From the NCBI GenBank assembly GCA_023480605.1, contig JAMCWS010000206.1, forward strand, positions 1-5,853: 5,853 nt of DNA, written 5' to 3'. This DNA is from a bacterium (GTDB lineage: Bacteria; Sumerlaeota; Sumerlaeia; MVZB01). Under the pieces are notes generated by a model that was not told the origin of the DNA, ran no database searches, and saw only the letters and a list, made by a program, of their open reading frames with translations. Positions 1-5,565 of the stretch are shown here, in pieces; position 1 is the stretch's first letter; each line of letters begins with the position of its first letter. The position numbers were made by a program, and so were the translations under genes.

Positions 1-27
1 GTGACCCACGAACTGCGCTCGCCGCTG
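1..27. repeat. Inverted copy of the histidine kinase H-box DNA at the left edge
   Basis: These 27 bases are the exact reverse complement of 456-482, and the match stops at base 28. Read on the plus strand they spell VTHELRSPL, the same H-box the histidine kinase encodes on the minus strand. The copy starts where the minus-strand gene should continue past its G1 box. The shared bases CAGCGGC may be microhomology at a fold-back junction. A chimeric read or assembly end is the likeliest origin. Confidence 0.9.
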
Positions 28-1925
28 CCCCGATCGGTGATTTCCAGCCAGACGCGCTGTTTGCCGCAGTGGCCGTTGAGGATGATTTCGCTTCCCTCGG
101 GGGAGTATTTGACGGCGTTGACCAGCAGGTTGTGAATGGCGCGGGTGATTTGCGCGATTTCGCCGCGTAGGCGTCCGTCGTAAAGGCCGCTCCATTCGAG
201 CCGGACGGTGATGTTCTTGGACAGCAGGATGGTGCGGGCGCCGCGGACGATGTCTTCAACGAGCACTTTGAAGTCGTAGGCGGTGGGATTAAACGGAGCG
301 CCCGCGGCCTCCATGCGGCGCAGGTCGAGCAATTCCTCGATCAAGTCCTGCAGGCGGGTCGATTCGTCGCAGATGATCGAGAAGAATTCCTTGCGCGTCT
401 CAAGCGGCATTTCGGGGTCGCGGCGCAGGGTTTCGGCGAAGCCGCGGATCGAAGCCAGCGGCGAGCGCAGTTCGTGGGTCACGTTGGAAAGGAAATCATC
501 CTTGGCGCGGTCGACCGCCTTCATGGTCGTGATGTCCTTGTAGATGGCCAGCACGCCGCGGTATTCGTCGTTGGCCCCGCAAATGGTCGAGGCGCGGCGC
601 AGGTAAGCTTTTTCGCGCCCCTTGCTGCCCGGGGGGGCGGGCGCCTCCAGCTCATCCGTATAAGTTTGTTCGGGGTGGTTGCGCAACGAGTTGAACAGCG
701 ACCAGTATTTGGTTTCCGAGCCGGTCAGTTGGATCATTTGTTCGTGATGCGCCGTGCCCGACTGCATCGCGACGCCGTTATCGGTCATGTTGAACAGCGT
801 CAGGAAGGCCGTGTTGGCCTGAATGGGGTCGAAGTTGTTGTTATAGAGAATAATTCCCTCGTCCACGCTGTTGAGTATAAGGTTGAGTTCCGATCTGGCT
901 TCGACCAGGTTAAGGCCGGTCCGTTCCAGGCGCGTCCGGTTCTGGGCGGCTTCGGTTTTAAGGATGGCCGCCCGCCACTGCTGGCGGAACACCAGGTAGC
1001 CGATCAGGGCGGAAATGATAAGACCCAGGACGAGGATCGTCAGCGAGACGAAGGCCGCGGCCGGCGAACTGCGCATGTCGACCGGATCGACCGTGACCGA
1101 CCACTCTTGTCCGCCCAGGATGATCTTGACAGGCTCCGAGCGATTGAGGATCGACTCGCCGGCCAGCCAGCCGTGACCCTCTTTGGCGGGGGTGTTGGGG
1201 GTCTGGAAAACAGTTTTCTCGTTCTGGACAACGGTCACCTGGAACTGCGCCATCAGCCGGGGTTGAGAGAGGTAGCCGAGGAGAGAATTATAATGAAAGA
1301 CGCCGACGATGTAGCCCTGGTGGAGTTTGCCCTTGACGATGGGCATCGCCGCCAGAAAGCCTGTTCCGTAGCTGGGCACCTCCATCGGGGTGGTGATGGC
1401 CGGCTGCAATGTGGTGAGCGAGCGGCTGAGGGCCACGTCGATCCTGGGGTCGGCCGTCATCAGGTAAATTTTTTCCAGCGAGATGACGTCGGTGGGAGCG
1501 ACCCAGGTGGGGTGCCCTTTGGTGTCGGTCACCATGACGGAAAGGATGCCGGGAGCATCGGTCAGCATGGCCGTGCAATAGCCCTGGAATTCCTGTTCGC
1601 TGAGGTTATCGGAGTTGACGTAGAAATGGTGGATGTAGCGCAGTGCGGTCAGGCGTTCCTCGATGAAATTGCTCATCCGATCCACCATCTGGCGGCAGTT
1701 GCGCTGGGCGATGTCGTGGAGTCGGTAATTGAGCAGGAAGGTCGAAGCGCGCCAGAGCCCGAAGGTGATGGCGGCGAAGATGACGACAACCAACCCCGTC
1801 ACCACGACGCAATTGCGGCGCAGAAGAGGGGTGGGTTTGGGCGGCGGCGGCGCCATTCGGCGGTCTTTCGCTGGATCGTCGGCGGCACGGCGCATGAGAA
1901 GGAAACGGCGAAAAGATGCGGCCAT
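1..1925 (-). CDS. CHASE-PAS sensor histidine kinase, 3' end missing at the left edge
   Basis: Membrane sensor kinase of a two-component system: it autophosphorylates a histidine and passes the phosphate to a response regulator. The reading frame is open from ATG at 1925 to the edge (641 codons). The start follows GGAGG (1932-1936) at 6 nt. Domains by residue: proline-rich N-tail (PPPPKPTP, 26-33), RR before TM1 (about 39-58), extracytoplasmic domain 59-287, TM2 about 288-313, PAS about 345-468 (NSVDEGIILYNNNF), HisKA about 471-540 with phospho-acceptor H484 in VTHELRSPL, then HATPase_c with N-box NLLVNAVKYSP (N603) and G1 box DRGSG (631-635). The sensor region resembles a CHASE domain (SLTTLQPAITTP, then PIVKGKLHQGYIVGVF); a Cache fold is the alternative. 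The F and G2 boxes are missing. From E636 the frame runs through an inverted copy of the gene's own H-box, so residues 636-641 are probably spurious. No partner response regulator is in view. The kinase class is very secure; the ligand is unknown. Confidence 0.93.
   Translation of the reverse strand, partial: MAASFRRFLLMRRAADDPAKDRRMAPPPPKPTPLLRRNCVVVTGLVVVIFAAITFGLWRASTFLLNYRLHDIAQRNCRQMVDRMSNFIEERLTALRYIHHFYVNSDNLSEQEFQGYCTAMLTDAPGILSVMVTDTKGHPTWVAPTDVISLEKIYLMTADPRIDVALSRSLTTLQPAITTPMEVPSYGTGFLAAMPIVKGKLHQGYIVGVFHYNSLLGYLSQPRLMAQFQVTVVQNEKTVFQTPNTPAKEGHGWLAGESILNRSEPVKIILGGQEWSVTVDPVDMRSSPAAAFVSLTILVLGLIISALIGYLVFRQQWRAAILKTEAAQNRTRLERTGLNLVEARSELNLILNSVDEGIILYNNNFDPIQANTAFLTLFNMTDNGVAMQSGTAHHEQMIQLTGSETKYWSLFNSLRNHPEQTYTDELEAPAPPGSKGREKAYLRRASTICGANDEYRGVLAIYKDITTMKAVDRAKDDFLSNVTHELRSPLASIRGFAETLRRDPEMPLETRKEFFSIICDESTRLQDLIEELLDLRRMEAAGAPFNPTAYDFKVLVEDIVRGARTILLSKNITVRLEWSGLYDGRLRGEIAQITRAIHNLLVNAVKYSPEGSEIILNGHCGKQRVWLEITDRGSGERSSWV
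456..482. repeat. H-box segment duplicated in inverted orientation at 1-27
   Basis: This is the genuine copy of the 27-base inverted repeat. It lies inside the histidine kinase and covers codons V482 to A491, including the phospho-acceptor H484. Its surroundings (RAKDDFLSN before, SIRGFAETL after) are normal for a HisKA domain, so this copy is in its natural place and the edge copy is the displaced one. Confidence 0.9.
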
Positions 1926-1931
1926 GCCGAT

Positions 1932-1936
1932 CCTCC
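1932..1936 (-). promoter_or_regulatory. Shine-Dalgarno of the histidine kinase
   Basis: The minus strand reads GGAGG followed by ATCGGC (6 nt) and ATG at 1925. This near-ideal ribosome binding site fixes the start of the histidine kinase over the later in-frame ATG codons at residues 11 and 24. Confidence 0.8.
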
Positions 1937-1941
1937 GGGCA

Positions 1942-1970
1942 ATTGTAAGGAAGTCGCGCGCGCGGTGCAA
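1942..1970 (-). promoter_or_regulatory. Candidate sigma-70-like promoter for the histidine kinase
   Basis: The minus strand has TTGCAC (1970-1965), a 17-nt spacer made mostly of alternating CG, and TACAAT (1947-1942), one base off the -10 consensus. The -35 matches only half of TTGACA. Transcription would start near 1935-1938, at or just inside the Shine-Dalgarno, giving a leader of only about 11-13 nt. The -35 element overlaps the dyad at 1967-1982. Spacing and the -10 favour it; the weak -35 and very short leader count against it. Confidence 0.4.
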
Positions 1971-1982
1971 TCGTAGGATTGC
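1967..1982. other. Perfect dyad GCAATC-N4-GATTGC upstream of the histidine kinase
   Basis: Six perfectly paired bases flank a 4-base loop (GTAG on the plus strand). It lies between the small gene and the histidine kinase and overlaps the candidate -35 element. It could be a repressor or activator site, or an RNA hairpin for transcription coming from the small gene. No T tract follows on the minus strand, so a classical terminator is unlikely. Confidence 0.4.
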
Positions 1983-2049
1983 GGTTTGCGGTGCTGGGGT
2001 GAATGACGTTTGGCGGAGAAGCGGATTCGGAATGCCCCGATGGCGAAGG

Positions 2050-2067
2050 GAAGGGGAGCGGCGCTCC
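2050..2067 (-). terminator. Weak hairpin directly after the small gene
   Basis: Right after the TGA of the small gene the minus strand folds GGAGC-GCC-GCTCC (2067-2055), a 5-bp GC-rich stem with a 3-nt loop. It is followed by a pyrimidine run (CCTTCCCTT) rather than a true T tract. It could act as a weak terminator or protect the 3' end. The stem is short and chance occurrence in GC-rich DNA is possible. Confidence 0.3.
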
Positions 2068-2304
2068 TCAAACGGCCGGCGGGCGCGGCGACGCCGGCGC
2101 GTCGGAAACCAGTTTCATCGGAGGGAGCGACGCCATGATATTGTTGTCGATGAAAAAAGTGCGCGACTGGATGAAATCCTTGTGTTCCACCTGGTCGTTG
2201 ATCATGTCTTCGAGCAGGGCGTCCAGGTTGCGCGTGGGGAGCACCACGAGATCGCCCCGGACAAACAGAATGATGAAATCCTTGTCGCGATCGATGCTGG
2301 TCAC
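2068..2304 (-). CDS. Small protein of unknown function, 78 residues
   Basis: I do not recognise this protein. The start is GTG at 2304, preceded by GGGGAGG (2312-2318) with 7 nt spacing. An ATG at 2388 in the same frame would add 28 residues, but it has no Shine-Dalgarno, and a promoter-like TATACT would then lie inside the coding region, so the short form is preferred. The predicted protein is acidic in its first 50 residues. It has a hydrophobic strand-like segment (FIILFVRGDLVVLP), a likely helix (NLDALLEDMINDQVEHKDFI), and a proline-rich tail (DAPASPRPPAV). No signal peptide or membrane segment is evident, so it is probably cytosolic. It lies 301 bp after the Ser/Thr kinase and 142 bp before the histidine kinase, all co-directional. 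A link to either kinase is only positional. GC-rich third positions and a clean Shine-Dalgarno argue for a real gene. Confidence 0.65.
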   Translation of the reverse strand: MTSIDRDKDFIILFVRGDLVVLPTRNLDALLEDMINDQVEHKDFIQSRTFFIDNNIMASLPPMKLVSDAPASPRPPAV

Positions 2305-2311
2305 GTTGCCG

Positions 2312-2318
2312 CCTCCCC
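2312..2318 (-). promoter_or_regulatory. Shine-Dalgarno that sets the GTG start of the small gene
   Basis: The minus strand reads GGGGAGG, then CGGCAAC (7 nt), then GTG at 2304. It is much stronger than anything before the upstream in-frame ATG at 2388, whose preceding sequence (AACTTAACTTGT) has no purine-rich site. Confidence 0.65.
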
Positions 2319-2323
2319 GTCGG

Positions 2324-2351
2324 AGTATAATCCCACTCGTTGATTCAGCAA
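2324..2351 (-). promoter_or_regulatory. Candidate sigma-70-like promoter for the small gene
   Basis: The minus strand has TTGCTG (2351-2346), a 16-nt spacer, and TATACT (2329-2324), one base off the -10 consensus. Transcription would start near 2317, at the edge of the Shine-Dalgarno, giving a leader of about 13 nt. This agrees with the GTG start at 2304 and would exclude the ATG at 2388. Confidence 0.45.
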
Positions 2352-2484
2352 GACCGATGCCATCCGCGATGAAAACTTCATTACGCATACAAGTTAAGTT
2401 AAATCAATAACTTGCGCTGTCTCATGGAGGACGGAATGACGCACTACATGATGGCTTCTTGATATGGAATGGGGCAGGTCGTCG

Positions 2485-2499
2485 CAATTTGAGAAATTG
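2485..2499. other. AT-rich dyad CAATTT-GAG-AAATTG
   Basis: A perfect 6-bp inverted repeat with a 3-base centre, separated by one base from the larger dyad at 2501-2536. Its size and AT-rich arms suit a dimeric regulator site as well as an RNA hairpin. It lies about 107 nt downstream of the kinase stop and about 180 nt upstream of the small gene's GTG. Confidence 0.4.
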
Positions 2500-2500
2500 T

Positions 2501-2536
2501 GGATCAGTTTGTGCATGGATTCACGCATACTGATCC
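2501..2536. other. Long inverted repeat GGATCAGT-N20-ACTGATCC
   Basis: Two 8-base arms match perfectly. Past one mismatch the stem can continue inwards for about four more pairs, one of them a wobble, leaving a loop of about 10 nt. It lies 70 nt downstream of the kinase stop codon. No T tract follows on the minus strand, so it is not a standard intrinsic terminator. It could be an mRNA 3'-end stem-loop or a protein-binding site. Confidence 0.45.
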
Positions 2537-2605
2537 GCCTTTCCCGATACGGTCGATTCGGGTGCGAGGCATGTCTTGGCTTAATAACGGGAACCCGTTC
2601 CGGGC

Positions 2606-5227
2606 CTAATCCAGGTCCAGTTCGTGGTCTAATCCCACGGGTTCGATGACGTCCGTCGTCTGGTAGTGGTTGTATTTGGCGCACCCCCCGAGATCGTCGA
2701 GTTGCTGGCCGAGAATTTGTTTGAGGGCCATGGCGTTGGGATAACGATCTTCGGGCTTTTTAGCCAGGCACTTGAGGATCATTTCGTTGGTCACCTGGGG
2801 GATGACGGGATTGATTTCGCGCGGCGGAACCGGCGGGTTATGAACCTGCTGATATGAAATGTCGCCCGTCATGAAGGGGGGGGAGCCGACCAGCACCTCG
2901 TAGAGCAGGATGCCGACCGAGTAGATGTCGCTGCGCCCGTCGATTTTTTCGCCCGTGACCTGTTCGGGAGACATGTAACGGGGCGTGCCCAGCATCGCGC
3001 CGGTGGGGGTGAAGGTGGCTTGCTCGACGTGGACGATGCCGAAGTCGGTGATTTTGACTTCGCCGCGCGAGTTGATCATCACGTTGTCGGGCTTGATGTC
3101 GCGATGGACGATGCCTTTGTGGTGGGCCGCCTCGAGGGCGTCGCACAACTGGGCCGCGTAATAGAGGATTTCGGTAATGTAGTCGAGGTTGATTTTAATG
3201 GAATTCTCGAACTGGCGGTCGATGATCTCACGCAACGAGGGACCGTCGACGTATTCCATCGCGATGTAGCTCTGGCCGCTGATGTTGCTGATGTTGTAGT
3301 CATGGATATTAACGATGTTGCGGTGGTGAAGGGTGGCGGCGATGCGGGCCTCGCGAAAAAAACGGTCCAGCGCCTTGGAACTGCCCGACAGTCCGTCGCG
3401 CAGGATCTTCATGGCCACCGTCTGCTGGCTGCGCAAGTCGCGCACCTTGTAGACGACGCCCATGCCGCCCGAACCAAGCTGCTCGATGTATTGGTAACGG
3501 CCGATGGCCAGGTCGCCGATCAACTCGCGCATTTTGGGGTCGACCGTGATGTCGGATTGCTGGCGGCCGGTCCGTTTTTCGATGGCGGCGATTTTTTCGC
3601 TCACGTCGCGGTAATCGGGCTTGACGCGGCAGATCATATCGAGGGCCGCCAGCGCCTCGCGCGGCGCGTCCTTTTGCATCAGTGACTGGTGCAGGTCGTA
3701 GAGGGCTTCGCAGTCGGTTTCCTCGATGGGGAGCGAGCGATACTTGTCGAGCGCCTCGACAAACTGGCCGGTGCGGGCCAGGGCCTGGGCCAGCAGGCGA
3801 CCGGCCCGGGCGGAACTGGCCGGCGAGGTGGCGGCCAGTTTCAATTCCTCGATGGCCTGCTCGTTGCGGTTCATTCGCAGGTAAAGCTGGCCCAGTTCCA
3901 GGCGAAGGTCGGGCAGGTCGGGATTCTGGTGCAGAATATCGTCGAACAGGGCTTCGAGTTCGTGCAGGGCGTTCTTGTTTTCAGGGTCGATCTCCAGGGC
4001 GTGGTTGAGATAAAAGACGGCCTTGGGATTGTCTTTCTGCTCGCGGAAATAAAGGCCCAGTTGAATCAGGGCGTCGGACTCGGCAACATGCCCGCCTTCG
4101 ATCAGTTCGTCGATGGCGTCCAGGAGGGCCAGGTCGGGCCGGGGCGAGAGTTTCATGGCGGAGACGTATTTTTGTAGCGCCTCGTTGTAACGGCCGTTCT
4201 TGGCTTGAAGGAGGGCCATCGACAGTTCGGCTTCGCGCACCAGTTCGCGCTCGCGCCGGCGATGCACCTCGGTTTCGATCAATTCATTGTCATTGATGTA
4301 GCGCAAAACGCTGACGGCCCTGTCGATCTCTTCGCTCCGTTCGAATCCGGCGGCGATTTCGTTGAGCAGGTCCTTGACCTCGGCGTCCATTCCCAGGCGC
4401 TGGAGGAGGGCGAAGGCTTCGCCCAGTTCGCCGTCGCCGATCAGGTGGCGGGCGTAACCCTTGATGAAGGTCGAGACTTCCCAGCCGTAAATAGTGGCCT
4501 TGCGCAGCCAGGCCCCGATGATCTGGCGATCGGCATGGTCGAGCAATAAAATGAACAGGCGGCTGCGCACCGAATCGGGCACCTCGTCGGCGTGTTCGAC
4601 GCTATAACGCTCCAGGTAAAGCGACAGGAGCCCCTCGCCGATCGTGGTGACCCCGTCGTCGTAGAGTTTTTCCAGTTGGCGGATGGCTCGGGTTTGGTTG
4701 CCGAGTTTAAGGTAGAGTTCGGCCAGATGGCGTCCCTGTTCGGACGTCAGGCCGGCCGACCGGCTGGCCCATTGGATGCTTTGCATCAACTCCTCGCCCA
4801 GGTCTTTTACCCCCAGCCGGCCGAGAGCTTCGATGCCCTTGAGGGCTTGGCCGATCTGAAGGATGAGGATCTGAAACCGGGTCCAGGCCAGCCAGAGATC
4901 GGCGCACTCGCTGACCTGGGTCATGAACTCCTCGAGGATATTGAGCGATGTGCGCAGCACGTCGGGTTCGGGTGGAGCTTCGCCGCGTTCGAGGCACTCC
5001 TCGATTTTCTGGGCCTGCTCCAGCAAGTCGCCGATGCTTTGGGCCTGTTGGAGCAGGGGATGGTCCTGGCGGGCGAGGACGGCGTCGCACAGTTCCATCG
5101 TGCGCCGGTCGAACCGCCCCAGGCGGACGTAAACTTCCGCCAGCGAGGTCATCAATTCCACGCTGGTGGGATTGTAACGCAGGGCCGCTTCAAGGGATTG
5201 AACGGTTTTTTGCAGCACGGATTCCAT
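2606..5227 (-). CDS. TPR-repeat Hanks-type Ser/Thr protein kinase, 873 residues
   Basis: Cytosolic eukaryotic-like kinase that phosphorylates Ser/Thr on unknown partners, using ATP. The first ~545 residues are helical repeats. Clear TPR-like units lie near 9-57, 345-378, 389-420, 438-469 and 473-503 (for example DNPKAVFYLNHALEIDPENK). The catalytic domain (~578-840) is complete: glycine loop LGSGGMGVVYKV (584-595), VAMK lysine K607, helix-C E626, HRDIKPDN (D710, K712, N715), DFG (D728), GTPRYMSPEQ (747-756), D767 and R828. Activation-segment threonines T738, T740, T742 and T748 are likely autophosphorylation sites. A 33-residue acidic tail ends DHELDLD. I see no signal peptide or membrane helix, unlike PknB types with an N-terminal kinase, one membrane helix and an outer domain. 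The ATG at 5227 has only a GGAG about 12 nt upstream, a weak site, but the N-terminal helical repeat begins right after it. Substrates and stimulus are unknown; the TPRs suggest partner docking. Confidence 0.95.
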   Translation of the reverse strand: MESVLQKTVQSLEAALRYNPTSVELMTSLAEVYVRLGRFDRRTMELCDAVLARQDHPLLQQAQSIGDLLEQAQKIEECLERGEAPPEPDVLRTSLNILEEFMTQVSECADLWLAWTRFQILILQIGQALKGIEALGRLGVKDLGEELMQSIQWASRSAGLTSEQGRHLAELYLKLGNQTRAIRQLEKLYDDGVTTIGEGLLSLYLERYSVEHADEVPDSVRSRLFILLLDHADRQIIGAWLRKATIYGWEVSTFIKGYARHLIGDGELGEAFALLQRLGMDAEVKDLLNEIAAGFERSEEIDRAVSVLRYINDNELIETEVHRRRERELVREAELSMALLQAKNGRYNEALQKYVSAMKLSPRPDLALLDAIDELIEGGHVAESDALIQLGLYFREQKDNPKAVFYLNHALEIDPENKNALHELEALFDDILHQNPDLPDLRLELGQLYLRMNRNEQAIEELKLAATSPASSARAGRLLAQALARTGQFVEALDKYRSLPIEETDCEALYDLHQSLMQKDAPREALAALDMICRVKPDYRDVSEKIAAIEKRTGRQQSDITVDPKMRELIGDLAIGRYQYIEQLGSGGMGVVYKVRDLRSQQTVAMKILRDGLSGSSKALDRFFREARIAATLHHRNIVNIHDYNISNISGQSYIAMEYVDGPSLREIIDRQFENSIKINLDYITEILYYAAQLCDALEAAHHKGIVHRDIKPDNVMINSRGEVKITDFGIVHVEQATFTPTGAMLGTPRYMSPEQVTGEKIDGRSDIYSVGILLYEVLVGSPPFMTGDISYQQVHNPPVPPREINPVIPQVTNEMILKCLAKKPEDRYPNAMALKQILGQQLDDLGGCAKYNHYQTTDVIEPVGLDHELDLD

Positions 5228-5552
5228 GAAATGCGGTCGCTCCGGGATGTGATGTCATAATTCAAAAGGAACAAGCCTGCTGGACAGCGCGATGGCATGG
5301 CGAACCAGTGCCGCGCCGGATTGCGATCTCCCATATTCTTAATCGGCAGGAAAGACTCAAATAATCACGCGATATTCGCGCTGGAAAGTTTTTTCGCGGT
5401 ATGCGGGGCCGCGAGACGCATCCTGGATCTGCCGGTTCGGCGCGGGAGTTTTGGCGCACCTTTGCGAACGAGACCAATCAGCGTCATGATTGAGTGTGTT
5501 TGCGAATAAACCGGAGATGGCCCCGGACCGGGAGCGATCCGTCGGCGGCGCT
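5228..5552. other. Gene-free interval upstream of the Ser/Thr kinase
   Basis: About 325 bases separate nadD from the kinase. Reading frames here (for example minus 5477-5262) lack ribosome binding sites and protein-like composition. The region is somewhat AT-richer near 5255-5265 and 5333-5365 and probably carries the kinase promoter, but I find no pair of -35 and -10 elements with good spacing; TATGAC at 5259-5254 lacks a partner. A small dyad CGCGA-TAT-TCGCG lies at 5368-5380. The gap suggests that nadD and the kinase are transcribed separately. Confidence 0.55.
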
Positions 5553-5565
5553 TCAGGCGCCGCCG
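5543..5565 (-). terminator. GC-only hairpin spanning the nadD stop codon
   Basis: A 9-bp stem (5543-5551 paired with 5557-5565) made only of G and C encloses a 5-nt loop, with the nadD stop TGA (5555-5553) in the loop. No T tract follows on the minus strand. It could end transcription in the manner proposed for U-poor hairpins in GC-rich bacteria, or stabilise the 3' end. A chance structure in such GC-rich DNA is also possible. Confidence 0.35.

Larger units (their letters stand above)
2305..2605. other. Gene-free interval between the Ser/Thr kinase and the small gene
   Basis: About 300 bases with no convincing gene and visibly richer in A and T than the flanking coding DNA. It contains two neighbouring dyads (2485-2499 and 2501-2536) and the promoter-like sequence of the small gene. 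A short imperfect inverted repeat just after the kinase stop (GGAAC and GTTCC around 2590-2601) has too small a loop and no T tract, so I see no clear terminator for the kinase gene. A 44-codon minus-strand frame ending at 2394 lacks support. Confidence 0.6.

Noticed and set aside
1955..1964. Alternating CG run (possible Z-DNA)
   Set aside because: Only ten bases long in GC-rich DNA; it serves more simply as the spacer of the candidate promoter.
474..1976. A 500-codon plus-strand open frame
   Set aside because: It lies antisense to the histidine kinase, whose minus-strand frame shows HisKA, PAS, membrane helices and ATPase motifs. The plus-strand product has no recognisable domain; long antisense frames are expected in GC-rich coding DNA.
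1799..2071. A 90-codon minus-strand frame crossing the histidine kinase start
   Set aside because: It is out of frame with the histidine kinase, whose own start has a near-ideal Shine-Dalgarno; the product is Arg/Pro-rich as expected of a shadow frame.
2588..2604. Possible terminator directly after the Ser/Thr kinase stop
   Set aside because: The arms GGAAC and GTTCC leave a loop of only two bases, or four with a 4-bp stem, and no T tract follows.
2394..2684. A 96-codon minus-strand frame, with an internal ATG giving about 44 codons
   Set aside because: It overlaps the end of the Ser/Thr kinase in another frame, has only a weak upstream purine stretch, and covers both dyads. No protein family resemblance.
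3020..3685. A 221-codon plus-strand frame
   Set aside because: It is antisense to the catalytic domain of the Ser/Thr kinase, with low-complexity V/D/A-rich composition and no ribosome binding site.
4592..5260. A 222-codon plus-strand frame, plus others at 3689-4177 and 4205-4549
   Set aside because: All mirror the TPR region of the kinase on the opposite strand; their F/Q/G/A-rich composition is what the reverse complement of TPR codons yields.
5262..5477. A 71-codon minus-strand frame in the gap upstream of the kinase
   Set aside because: No Shine-Dalgarno, Arg/Ser/Pro-rich composition, no family resemblance; treated as non-coding upstream DNA.
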